DNA from: Leptospira bandrabouensis
GTDB lineage: Bacteria > Spirochaetota > Leptospiria > Leptospirales > Leptospiraceae
Length of the DNA: 64,000 nucleotides
Reading direction: 5' to 3'
Assembly: GCF_004770905.1 (NCBI RefSeq)
Contig: NZ_RQHT01000003.1
Span: forward strand, 124,001 to 188,000
The stretch's first letter is position 1. Every line of letters begins with the position of its first letter. The notes below the pieces were generated by a model. That model made no database searches. It was given only the letters and a program-made list of their open reading frames with translations, and was not told the origin of the DNA. Below, in pieces: positions 36,025 through 46,098 of the stretch. Both the position numbers and the translations under genes were made by a program.

Positions 36025-37686
36025 TTTTCGAATGACGGTTCGTTCGGTTTGGATGTTTCCGTCAGTTCCCAAATAAAAATGTGTTTTACCCACGAGCGAA
36101 TTCATACCTAAACGGTAGGTTTTTCCTGCTCCAAAACTAAGATCCACTCCAGGAAATACTTCTCTTTCTACATCCACAAAGGCATCTGGATTCGGTTCAT
36201 AAGAACCAAGTGCCGTTTCAAACTGTTTGGTTTCTGTTTCTAAAACTTTCGTAAACTTTTCGTTTGCTTCTCTCAGTTTGATGATACTCTCTTTTTCTTC
36301 CTTGTTCAGTTCTTTTTTTTGGCTTTTTTCCACGAGTTTGGTAAGTGTCAGTTGGACTTTATGAAGAGTGATTTCTTTTTCTGCGATTTCTTTTTTCATT
36401 CGATTGAGTTCATCGAGTAACTCTGGAGGTGTTCCAATTGCCACTTTGGTTTTGGTTTCTACAACAGCACCAAGTTTGGCACAAGTGAGTGAGTTGCCTG
36501 CAATGATGGTTCCTCCCATCACCTCACCACGTCCTCCTAAAACTCGAATGAAATCTTTGGCAGAAAGTTCGGAATGCATCACGGCTTCTTCCACAAAAAT
36601 ACTTCCTTGCGCTGTGAGTTTTCCTTGTTCTACAAATTTTGCGTAAATATTTCCTTCGGATTCAATATAACCTTCCCCACGTCCCATAAAACCACCGGAT
36701 AAAACGATGTCTCCTTTGGCTTTGAGAAAGGCTTTTCCTACGGAATTACGAATGATGATACTTCCATTGGTAGTGAGAGAAAATCCATCGCCAATTTTTT
36801 CTTCTACAATGATGGTACCAGGAAAATCAATATTGCCAGTGGAGTAATCGACAGCTTCCAGTTGGATCACTTCATCTACTTTGATTTCAAAGGAAGCAGA
36901 TAAAACGGGTCTACCTGCAATTTGCGCATATAGTTTTTCCCCTTTGAGTTCTACGTTGGGTCCGAGATTCCAATCCACTGATTTTTCTTCTGGGTAGGGG
37001 ATTATGGTTCCATTGACGGTTTTCCCAAATTCTCCCTTTTTCGGTGGGATTCTTTCGGCAATCAGATCTCCCGGTTTTACAGATTGAATGACACCAATGT
37101 TTTTATAATCGATACGACCATGTTCATCTTCTTCTAACTGAGGTTTGTTGTCGGAGCGAAAGTAAATTTTGATTTCTCCATCTTTTCCTGGAACAGGTGG
37201 GTATCCTTTGGCTATGGTATAAGGAACAAAAAAGTTTGGATTTTTGATTTGGTTTTGGATGACAACATCGATGATCCCGACGGAAATTCCTACGGAAGCA
37301 ATCTGTTCACGTAATTGATGTTCGGTGAGAAGTGCTCCTCCATGTTTGGGTGGATGAAGCACCATTTTTGCTTCCATATGATCTTCGGAAATGGTGATGT
37401 CTGCATAGGAACTTATGGGATCACCCTTCGACCAAGTTCCAATTTCTACAGGTTTGCCCTCAGAAAGGGCTACTGCTTTTTTGATTTGTTCCTGGTTGTA
37501 ACCTTCCACACCAAAAAGTTGCACTCGTGCGAGCACATCCTTGTAATCGACTTTTTTTCCTTTGGCCCCGGGTTTTGTAATTTTTAATACGGCTTTACCA
37601 CCGGAGTTTTCGATTTGGAAATAACCATTTTCTGATGCTTCTAAATCTTGAAGGATACGATCTGTATAAGAGTCTGGGCCGGGCAT
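36016..37686 (-). CDS. FapA family protein (DUF342, flagellar assembly protein A-like)
   Basis: A 556-residue protein. The middle (about 100-410) holds the FapA/DUF342 region with the repetitive beta strands seen as AKGDIVLSGGFMGRGEGYIE, GNIYAKFVEQGKLTAQGSIF and GGRGEVMGGTIIAGNSL, a beta-helix like that in bactofilins and polymer scaffolds. A coiled coil (430-500) follows. FapA-like proteins are widespread in motile bacteria and may help position flagellar or envelope machines. It starts 0 bp after the glycosyltransferase stop. Confidence 0.85.
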   Translation of the reverse strand: MPGPDSYTDRILQDLEASENGYFQIENSGGKAVLKITKPGAKGKKVDYKDVLARVQLFGVEGYNQEQIKKAVALSEGKPVEIGTWSKGDPISSYADITISEDHMEAKMVLHPPKHGGALLTEHQLREQIASVGISVGIIDVVIQNQIKNPNFFVPYTIAKGYPPVPGKDGEIKIYFRSDNKPQLEEDEHGRIDYKNIGVIQSVKPGDLIAERIPPKKGEFGKTVNGTIIPYPEEKSVDWNLGPNVELKGEKLYAQIAGRPVLSASFEIKVDEVIQLEAVDYSTGNIDFPGTIIVEEKIGDGFSLTTNGSIIIRNSVGKAFLKAKGDIVLSGGFMGRGEGYIESEGNIYAKFVEQGKLTAQGSIFVEEAVMHSELSAKDFIRVLGGRGEVMGGTIIAGNSLTCAKLGAVVETKTKVAIGTPPELLDELNRMKKEIAEKEITLHKVQLTLTKLVEKSQKKELNKEEKESIIKLREANEKFTKVLETETKQFETALGSYEPNPDAFVDVEREVFPGVDLSFGAGKTYRLGMNSLVGKTHFYLGTDGNIQTERTVIRKED

Positions 37687-38754
37687 TTAATTGTATTCTA
37701 ATAAGTGTGAAACAACATCCTCTTCTCCGTCAGTTTTTAATTCTAACTTAGGAGTCATGGAGTCGATCGTATTAATTAGAGTCAGCACTTCTTCAAATTG
37801 ACAAGAAATTATTCGCGATAAGTCAATATATGCGGAGCGAAAGTATAAATCCAATGCATTTACCAAATGGATGTATTCACTAAAATCTCCACGGTCTGTA
37901 TAAAGAATAGGGGTTTTGGCATAATAACATTCTGCTAAAATTCCGTATCCAGGTTTTGTACACACAAAATCTGCAGCAGCTACCAAGTCCGGATAATGCG
38001 AGACTTCGGGAACTAAAATTCCTTTTGTTTGGATTCCAGGAACTCCGTATGCTACAAGTTGGATGGACCCTGGAAGATTTTCAGTTTGAAGTTTGGTTCC
38101 TTCAAGGCCGTAAGCACCGAAGGATAAAAGAATATATGTAGTATTTTCATTCCATCCAAACTTTTGTCGGGCTTGCGATTTAGAGAGAGTTGGTTTCCTT
38201 CCCACAAGACCGATGTTAGACGATTCTAGGAAAGGTGGCATCGGACAAAAAAATGGTAATACCAAAGCTTCTGTAGCAAACCCGTATTCCACTTGGAGTT
38301 GTTCGCTGAGAGTTCCAAAATAAGAATCGTCTTTCGCGTAATTTTGATAAATAAAATCCCAGGTGAAGTTCCCAATAAACATACTTGGGATCCCTGTTTC
38401 CAGAGCAATGGTAATGGGAAAAGAAGAACTGTCGGTTAGGATCAATCCGATTTTATGTTTTTTGCAGTATTCAGTTTCTTCTTTTAGGATTTGCGTTTTC
38501 TTTTTTTCGAAATCGATGAGCTCTTCTTTTGTAGTTTGTAAATCAATGGAGAGTGAGTTCTTTTGTGAAACTCCCACATCCAGTTTTAAATTCCTTGTCG
38601 TAAGTTTTGGATGGGTAAAGTCTAAAAATGAAATTCTTGGACTGACCAAGTGTATTTCTTCAATAAACTCTTCTTTAAGCAGGCGTTTGATAATATTTCC
38701 GGAACGACTGATATGCCCAAACCCATGGCCTGAAATATAAAAGTACAGTTTCAT
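37687..38754 (-). CDS. GT-B glycosyltransferase (family 28-like)
   Basis: A 355-residue protein opening with LYFYISGHGFGHISRSGNII, the glycine-rich acceptor loop of MurG/GT28-like proteins. The C-terminal donor motif is DFVCTKPGYGILAECYYAKTPI, equivalent to the UDP-sugar binding PGYGxxxE. It would act in the cytoplasm on a nucleotide sugar, but donor and acceptor are unknown. Its ATG overlaps the TrmH gene stop by 4 bp and its stop abuts the FapA start. Confidence 0.8.
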   Translation of the reverse strand: MKLYFYISGHGFGHISRSGNIIKRLLKEEFIEEIHLVSPRISFLDFTHPKLTTRNLKLDVGVSQKNSLSIDLQTTKEELIDFEKKKTQILKEETEYCKKHKIGLILTDSSSFPITIALETGIPSMFIGNFTWDFIYQNYAKDDSYFGTLSEQLQVEYGFATEALVLPFFCPMPPFLESSNIGLVGRKPTLSKSQARQKFGWNENTTYILLSFGAYGLEGTKLQTENLPGSIQLVAYGVPGIQTKGILVPEVSHYPDLVAAADFVCTKPGYGILAECYYAKTPILYTDRGDFSEYIHLVNALDLYFRSAYIDLSRIISCQFEEVLTLINTIDSMTPKLELKTDGEEDVVSHLLEYN

Positions 38755-39584
38755 TGGTTTCTTTGTCTAATGGATTCATACAATACAATTCCACAAGACA
38801 TGGCTAAGTTTAATGAATCCGCTTCTCCGAGCATGGGTAAGTGGAGTGTATCATCAGAAAGATTTTTTGCATCCACACTCAATCCATACTGTTCACTTCC
38901 AAAAAGAAATACTGATTTTTCTTTCATATTGATGGAAGTATAGAGAGTTTTTCCTTCTGGAGTGACTGCATATCGTTTGTAACCTTTGGATTGGAATTTT
39001 GTTAGAACTTCCTGTAAATCTCCAATATAAACGGGTAGAGTAAAAATGGTACCTGTACTTGCCCGCACCACATTCGGATTAAAAAGATCAATCCTTGGAT
39101 CTGTGACAATCACAAGGCCAACACCCGCACCTTCTGCGGTCCTGAGGATGGTGCCGAGATTTCCCGGTTTTTCCACTCCTTCAATGATAAGGATGGGATT
39201 AGTTTCAATGGATTTGATTTTCTCCCAAGGGACAAAAGCATCGGGAGTATCTGCCACTGCGATAAGGCCGTCTGGCCGATCTCTGTAAGAAATTTTTTCA
39301 AAAATTTTACGAGGAAGTTCAAAGATAGGGCAACGAACGGACTCGATCAGGGCCTCTTCATTTTCTCCTAAAAAACATTCTGGGGAAATGAAGAGACTTG
39401 TGATTTTTACCGGCAAACAAGGAATAGGTGAGTTTGGGTTACTTGTGACCGCTTTTTTGATTTCCCGATACCCTTCGATGAAAAACTTTTTTTCTTCATC
39501 GCGGTTTCGTTTTTCTTTGAGTCCCGCAACCCACTTGACCTTGGGATTGGAAAAACTAGTGATGTATTGTCTTCTGTTTTGCAT
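38751..39584 (-). CDS. SpoU/TrmH family RNA 2'-O-methyltransferase
   Basis: A 277-residue protein with an N-terminal RNA substrate-binding domain (SFSNPKVKWVAGLKEKR, with the L30e-like fold to about 110) and a C-terminal trefoil-knot SPOUT domain. The three SpoU motifs are GVEKPGNLGTILRTAEGAG, FLFGSEQYGLS and LPMLGEADSLNLAMSCGI. It would 2'-O-methylate rRNA or tRNA using SAM. It overlaps the glycosyltransferase start by 4 bp and lies 33 bp after the next upstream gene. Target RNA not identifiable by eye. Confidence 0.9.
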   Translation of the reverse strand: MQNRRQYITSFSNPKVKWVAGLKEKRNRDEEKKFFIEGYREIKKAVTSNPNSPIPCLPVKITSLFISPECFLGENEEALIESVRCPIFELPRKIFEKISYRDRPDGLIAVADTPDAFVPWEKIKSIETNPILIIEGVEKPGNLGTILRTAEGAGVGLVIVTDPRIDLFNPNVVRASTGTIFTLPVYIGDLQEVLTKFQSKGYKRYAVTPEGKTLYTSINMKEKSVFLFGSEQYGLSVDAKNLSDDTLHLPMLGEADSLNLAMSCGIVLYESIRQRNQ

Positions 39585-39617
39585 ATGGCAGGATTCGAAT
39601 CTTTACACTTGCCTGGT

Positions 39618-40447
<830 letters not shown>

Positions 40448-40451
<4 letters not shown>

Positions 40452-42418
40452 ACCAATTCCAGAAAAATAAAGGTTAGGTCGTCGTCCCAGTCTTTTATTT
40501 CTCTTTTGGAAAATGACTCTAAATCTTGGATGAGTTTTATTTTAAAAAGATGATTCGGTATTTCGCGGTTGGCTCTTAAAAATTCGAGAAGTCCCGCTTC
40601 TCCATACATAGTTCCATCAGGATGAAAACATTCCAAAACTCCATCACTTAAGATGAGAATTCTATCTTTGGGTTCTACTTGGAAAGTGATTTCTTCCATT
40701 TGAATTTCTGGAAACACTCCTATGATTTTTCCTTTGGGATGGACTTTTATAATCTCTCCACTCGAACGTTGTAGGTAAGCACTGGGGTGACCTGCTCTTC
40801 CAAAACGCCAAACTTTTGTGGATGTATTGAGATACACATAAGAAGCAGTGACATACTGTGGTGTACAATTTCCGTATAACACACGGTTCATTCCCTCTAG
40901 GACTTGTTTGGGCGATGAGATATTATCTTTTTGAGTAGTAAAGGCAACCTTTCCCATCGCAGAAATCAGGGAAGCAGGAATTCCATGACCCGAAACATCA
41001 CAAAGAACAATTCCCAGTTCATAAGGATTGGGTGAGAAGTATTCGTAAAAATCTCCCCCCACATCTTTCATAGGTTGGATAAAAATTTGAATTTCTAAAT
41101 TCTTTACATCAGGAATTGTTTTAGGAAGGGACTGCATGAGAATGTCCCTAGAAATTTTTCTTTCTTTTCTAAGGCTTGTGACTTGGGCAAGGGCCCAGTC
41201 TTTTTCTTGTCGTAGCAGCTGGATTCTATCTGCCAAAGCAAAGGCAAACAAAGTGATGTCCGCAAGAGAAGCAATGGGAAATAACATTTCTTCTAAAAAG
41301 GAATTGGAAGGTAGAATCCCAAACTTGAGTAATCCATATACAAGGCAAGTAATGAGTAATAAAACAAAAGCAATGGCAAAATAATAAAAAGACCTAAGTC
41401 GTTTATAAATTCCCCAAATCAATACTCCGAAGATACTAAGGCAAATCAAAACAGATAGCCATGTCACTCCAATAGATGCTTCCGAAATTCCACCTAACAA
41501 GGAAATACTTGCGTTGAGTAGAGATAAAAAGCCAAGTACTTGGTAGAACCTAGCCATTTTGGGAACTCGGATTTTAAGTTTTAGAAAATTAGAAGTAAAG
41601 AGAACAAAGAAAAAGAGACAAATACTAAAGAAAAAAGGAATTCCGATTCGTTTCCAAAAATAAGAATCGGGAACAAAAAAATAACCCCAGAACCCAAGTA
41701 AAGAAAGTTGTCCGAGTCCAAAGAACAATACATACCCAATATAATAAAAGTAATTTCGATCTCTTACAAAAAATGCAATCGCTAGATTGTATAAAATAAT
41801 GATTCCGAGGCTTCCAAAAAATAATCCATAAATCCATTGGGTGATATAATCTTCTCTTTGGAGGTTTCTTTGGTTTGTAAAAATAAGAGCAAACTGTAAT
41901 GAAATTTCGGAACGTATCGCAATGAGAATGGTTTCTTTTTCATGTCCAATGCGAAACACAAAATTTCTATGCGGAATTTCTCTCTGAAACACAGGTTGAA
42001 TATGACCTGATTTAGATACGACAAAAGTGTTGCCGTCGTATTTGTGAAAGAATTCCACGGAATCAATGTTATGTGCTTGGATGAGAAGAAGAGGATATTT
42101 GATAGGGTTTGGAAAATCCTTTGGATCTAGTTTTAACCAAAGAGTTCCTTTCAAAAACCCAAAGTTTACAAAATCATCTGTAATTTTGGTGAAATTTCTC
42201 GTTTTTAGGACTGTTTCAATCGGAGTAGAAGAACTTGGATCAATCCAATACGTAAACTTGGTTGTGTGGATGATTCGTTCCCCCATATCATTGGGAGATT
42301 GCGAAACAATTGGTTTGGTGAAAAAAATAAGGGAGAGTAAAGTTAGAAAAAATGTCTGCGTTGTTTTTTTCAATGGTTGGATTGGGACAAGGGCGATCCA
42401 CCCCTGTCCTGTTTTCAT
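40448..42418 (-). CDS. 7TM-DISM membrane receptor with SpoIIE-type PP2C phosphatase domain
   Basis: A 656-residue signalling protein. A signal peptide (about 15-40) is followed by a periplasmic 7TMR-DISMED2-type domain, a 7TM region (about 195-395), a short coiled coil and a C-terminal SpoIIE phosphatase (430-656). Catalytic metal motifs are VGGDFYEYF, LCDVSGHGIPASLISAMG, GRAGHPSAYL and LILSDGVLECF. It should dephosphorylate a STAS-type antagonist in response to an extracytoplasmic cue. It begins 6 bp after gltA, so it is read with citrate synthase. Confidence 0.9.
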
Positions 42419-42424
42419 TTTGCC

Positions 42425-43714
42425 TTACGCCTGTTTTTTGGCTGCTTCGTAAGAGATCTCTTGTGGGCCAGTGTAAATTTGGCGTGGGCGGCCAATCTTT
42501 AAACTTGGATCTTCAATCATCTCTTTCCATTGTGCAATCCAACCAGGAAGTCTTCCCATAGCAAACATGACTGTAAACATATTGGTAGGAATTCCTAACG
42601 CGCGGTAGATGATCCCTGAGTAGAAGTCTACGTTTGGATAAAGTTTTCTTTCTACAAAGTAAGGATCGTTGAGAGCTGCTTCTTCCAATTCTTTAGCGAT
42701 GTCAAGGAGTGGATCTTTGATTCCAAGTTTGTTAAGAACTTTATCACATGCCACTTTGATGATTTTGGCACGAGGGTCAAAGTTTTTGTAAACTCGGTGA
42801 CCAAATCCATTCAATCGGAAACTGGAATTTTTGTCTTTGGCTTGTTCGACGATTTTTTTCACAGAAAGCCCGCTTTTTTTAATTCCTTCTAACATTTCCA
42901 ATACTTCTTGGTTAGCACCACCGTGGCGTGGTCCCCAGAGAGCAAGGATCCCTGCAGATATCGCACCATACAAGTTTGCTAGAGAAGATCCCACCAAACG
43001 CACAGTAGACGTTGAACAGTTTTGTTCGTGGTCTGCGTGCAGGATGAGAAGTAAGTTCAGTGCAGAAACAATTTCTGGATCGATATGGTAATCTTCTGCC
43101 GGAACCGCAAACATCATATTCATAAAGTTAGATGCATAATCTAACTCATTGAGTGGATGGATGATTGGTTGGCCGATGGATTTTTTATATGCGTAAGCTG
43201 CGATCGTTGGAAATTTTGCGAGCAAACGAATGATAGAAATTTCTCTATGTTCCTCATTCATTGGATCGTAACTATCTTGGTAGTATGTAGACAAACATCC
43301 CATCATACAAGACATGATCGCCATAGGGTGTCCATCTTTTGGGAAACCGTTGAACAGGCGTTTGAGATCCTCGTGGATCATAGTATGTTTTGTGATTGAA
43401 CTATTCCATTCTTTTAGTTGGGCATCGTTTGGAAGTTTACCGTAGATAAGTAAATATGCCACTTCGGTGAAGGTAGACTTTGCAGCCAAATCTTCGATCG
43501 GGATTCCTCGGTAACGAAGGATTCCTTTTTCTCCATCAAGAAAAGTAATTTCACTGGTGCAAGCACCTGTATTTAAATAACCGGAATCAATCGTAACATA
43601 ACCTGACAATTGGCGGAGTTTAGTAATATCAATTGCCTTCTCGTCTTCACTTCCTACTAAAATCGGAAGTTCGTACTCTTTCCCATCCACTTTCAGAATT
43701 GCCTTTTCGGACAT
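42425..43714 (-). CDS. gltA: Citrate synthase
   Basis: A 429-residue type II (Gram-negative) citrate synthase of typical length. Active-site blocks are LHADHEQNCSTSTVRLVGSS with the catalytic His, ALWGPRHGGANQEVLEML and NGFGHRVYKNFDPRA. It condenses acetyl-CoA and oxaloacetate. AGGAGA sits 5 nt before the ATG. An inverted repeat lies in the leader (43731-43758). A signalling phosphatase gene starts 6 bp downstream. Together with the sucB-lpd-sucA operon, two TCA steps are encoded in this window. Confidence 0.97.
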   Translation of the reverse strand: MSEKAILKVDGKEYELPILVGSEDEKAIDITKLRQLSGYVTIDSGYLNTGACTSEITFLDGEKGILRYRGIPIEDLAAKSTFTEVAYLLIYGKLPNDAQLKEWNSSITKHTMIHEDLKRLFNGFPKDGHPMAIMSCMMGCLSTYYQDSYDPMNEEHREISIIRLLAKFPTIAAYAYKKSIGQPIIHPLNELDYASNFMNMMFAVPAEDYHIDPEIVSALNLLLILHADHEQNCSTSTVRLVGSSLANLYGAISAGILALWGPRHGGANQEVLEMLEGIKKSGLSVKKIVEQAKDKNSSFRLNGFGHRVYKNFDPRAKIIKVACDKVLNKLGIKDPLLDIAKELEEAALNDPYFVERKLYPNVDFYSGIIYRALGIPTNMFTVMFAMGRLPGWIAQWKEMIEDPSLKIGRPRQIYTGPQEISYEAAKKQA

Positions 43715-43730
43715 ATCTTCTCCTGTATAT

Positions 43731-43758
43731 CTCTGTCTATTTCAAAGGATAGACAGGG
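43731..43758 (-). promoter_or_regulatory. Palindrome in the gltA leader
   Basis: CTGTCTAT at 43733-43740 and ATAGACAG at 43749-43756 form a perfect 8-bp inverted repeat with an 8-nt spacer, extendable to about 10 bp. It lies 19-44 nt before the gltA ATG and just after the lytic transglycosylase stop (43783). No T-run follows on the minus strand, so an operator or a leader hairpin is likelier than a terminator. Confidence 0.5.
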
Positions 43759-43782
43759 GAAAGGGTGGGGAAAAGCCATTTT

Positions 43783-46050
43783 TTACAACTTATGGTATTT
43801 TTTCATAATGTCATAGGCGTAAAAATTTGAAACCACGATGCGACAGTAATCTCTCGATTCTTTGTAAGGTAGGTCTTCCAAAAAATGGTTAAAATCACCG
43901 GTATAGACTGACTTCTTCCATTTGCGTAAATTCCCCGGTCCGCCGTTATACGCGATCGAAGCCCATTTTAATTCATTTCCATTGGATTTCAAAAGGTAGG
44001 CCAGAAATTTTGTCCCCAAACGAATGGAAGTTTCGGGCTCATAGAGAGAATAGGAGGTGATTCCCATTCGCGTTGCCAATTCTTTTCCGGTGGCGGGCAT
44101 AATTTGCATCAGGCCTCGGGCATTAGATCTGGAAGTTGCTGTTTCTTTAAAGAAGGATTCTTGGCGCATTAATGCATACACCTTATCTTCGGAGATATCA
44201 TTTTCCTGCGCGTAACGAGAGACAATACTTTGGTGGGGTCTTGGAAAAATTCTCGTGGAGATGGAAGTGGGTAAAAGGATGGGATCATCTGGGATGAGAT
44301 GTCTTTTTAATAATGACCTTGTGTGAAAAGCGGTATAATATGTGTTATATGTTAGGTCTCCTATCCCCACCAGAATTTCATCTTTTTCTTCCTCGGAAAG
44401 ATTTTCTCGTTTTACGTGAAAGTTAACAAGACTAAGTCCCAAACTATCCTCACCCACCCGAAAGTATTCTTTGGCGAGATTCAAAAGTTTATGGCCTTGG
44501 ATTCTTGAGCTCATTCCTCCCAGTTTGTTTCCCAGTTCATAGGAATCTTTCGGATAAGCAAACCCTAAGTTTCTTCCAAGGAGAGCATAAGATTCTTCTG
44601 GAATACCTGCGGTATAAGATAAATATTCAAATAAATATTCTTTGTTGTAAGTGGGATTGTCTGGTTTATTTCCTTCTTTGATGATGGATAAAAACTCTTC
44701 GCGGATGACTCGTGTATAATAAGATCCAGGGCAAAGGGAATAATACCTTTTTAGTTCTTTTTTTAATTTTTCTATATCCCCACTTTCTTTGAGGGAACGT
44801 AAATACCAATACACGAGCCGGCCTTTTACAGGTAAGTTGGGAATTTCGGCAAGGGCTCTTTCAAATTTTGCGAGGGGAGCATAGTTGGATTTTTCTCCTT
44901 TGCGATCCACTAGGTATTCAATAAGCCGATCTTGGTAAAAAAGATTAAATGGATATTTTCCTAAGTATAAAACTAAGTTTTCAAAATATAATTCACGATC
45001 ACCTAATCTATCGTATGTGGCAGAAAGAACTCGGTAATAACCTGCATCTTTTCCAGGAAATGTTTTTAAAAGTTCAATCGCATTCTGAAATTTGTTTTGT
45101 TGGTATAAAATATCAGCCAAACTCACAATCCATGAGGAATCCATATCCACAAAGGTTTTGTTTGTCCGTAAAACTCTAAAAAGTTCGTTTGTTTTTCCCG
45201 TTTTGGTTAAAACTGTGGTTAGGTGTCTGAAACCTTCATAATAAGCAAGTCTTGTGGAAAAAAGTTCTGGCCTTGTGCGAAACAAAGCTTCTTTGTCATT
45301 ATTGTTGATCGCTGGCAATAAGAGAGTGAGTTCAGAGGGGGCAAGTTGTAAAATACTCCCCGATCCTTTGTATTTGGACCAGTCTGCGGCAATCATTTGC
45401 ACAGTAGAGTCCGAAAGTCCATCTCTTTGTAGACAATTTAACCATTCTTCAACGGCTGCTTTTTCATCACCTAATATAAGTTTTGCTTTCCCGTATCTGT
45501 ATTGTGTATCGCCTGTGAGAAGGTATCGTTTGTGCGATTCTTGGATGGAGTTAATTTTATCTAAAATCTCCTTCCATTGGTTGTTGGCCGCAAGAAGACG
45601 AATCAGTTCATCCAGTAACCTACGGCAAATCGGATCTTCTTCTAAATTCAAGCGATTCAAAAATAGGATTCGTTCGGCGGGTGTGAGATAATTTCTTTGT
45701 GTAATTTCTGTGTACAACTTCCAATAACTCAGTTTAAAAAGTGTGGTTTGGAAAGGCATCGTTTGTGTTAGGATTTTTTTTACCTCTTCTTCTGACGATT
45801 CTGTGACAAAAACTCCACGCACAAGAGAAATCAAATATCGAAATCGTTTCTCCTTGTCACCGTTAGGTGCTTTTTCATGGAACTCAATGAGGCTATATAC
45901 TTCACTTTCCCGGGAAGGATTTGTATTTCGAAAGTGGTTTTCAATTTGCCCCCACTGGTGGGATTTAATTAAATATTGAAGGTCAGTGTCCGCAAATAGG
46001 GATGTTGTGAAAAAGAGAAGAATTCTACTTGCTAACCAAAAATGCCTCAT
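43783..46050 (-). CDS. Lytic transglycosylase with TPR-like domain (Slt type)
   Basis: A 755-residue periplasmic enzyme. A signal peptide (cleavage near LFA-DTD) leads a long alpha-superhelix of TPR-like helices (25-585), like the ring of Slt70. The C-terminal lysozyme-like domain carries VYALMRQESFFKETATSRS with the catalytic Glu, and NARGLMQIMPATG and WASIAYNGGPGN. It cleaves peptidoglycan to 1,6-anhydromuropeptides. AGGAAG lies 5 nt before the ATG. It heads the minus-strand run with gltA, being 68 bp upstream of it. Confidence 0.94.
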   Translation of the reverse strand: MRHFWLASRILLFFTTSLFADTDLQYLIKSHQWGQIENHFRNTNPSRESEVYSLIEFHEKAPNGDKEKRFRYLISLVRGVFVTESSEEEVKKILTQTMPFQTTLFKLSYWKLYTEITQRNYLTPAERILFLNRLNLEEDPICRRLLDELIRLLAANNQWKEILDKINSIQESHKRYLLTGDTQYRYGKAKLILGDEKAAVEEWLNCLQRDGLSDSTVQMIAADWSKYKGSGSILQLAPSELTLLLPAINNNDKEALFRTRPELFSTRLAYYEGFRHLTTVLTKTGKTNELFRVLRTNKTFVDMDSSWIVSLADILYQQNKFQNAIELLKTFPGKDAGYYRVLSATYDRLGDRELYFENLVLYLGKYPFNLFYQDRLIEYLVDRKGEKSNYAPLAKFERALAEIPNLPVKGRLVYWYLRSLKESGDIEKLKKELKRYYSLCPGSYYTRVIREEFLSIIKEGNKPDNPTYNKEYLFEYLSYTAGIPEESYALLGRNLGFAYPKDSYELGNKLGGMSSRIQGHKLLNLAKEYFRVGEDSLGLSLVNFHVKRENLSEEEKDEILVGIGDLTYNTYYTAFHTRSLLKRHLIPDDPILLPTSISTRIFPRPHQSIVSRYAQENDISEDKVYALMRQESFFKETATSRSNARGLMQIMPATGKELATRMGITSYSLYEPETSIRLGTKFLAYLLKSNGNELKWASIAYNGGPGNLRKWKKSVYTGDFNHFLEDLPYKESRDYCRIVVSNFYAYDIMKKYHKL

Positions 46051-46076
46051 GCATACTTCCTATGATTACGAATTTA

Positions 46077-46095
46077 GAGAGGGAAGGTTCCTCTC
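46077..46095 (+). promoter_or_regulatory. Hairpin enclosing the ribosome binding site of the next gene
   Basis: GAGAGGGAA (46077-46085) pairs with TTCCTCTC (46088-46095) apart from one bulged G. The Shine-Dalgarno-like purines GAGAGGGAAGG are thus inside the stem, 3 nt before the ATG at 46099. Pairing would hide the ribosome binding site and could tune translation. Confidence 0.4.
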
Positions 46096-46098
46096 CTT

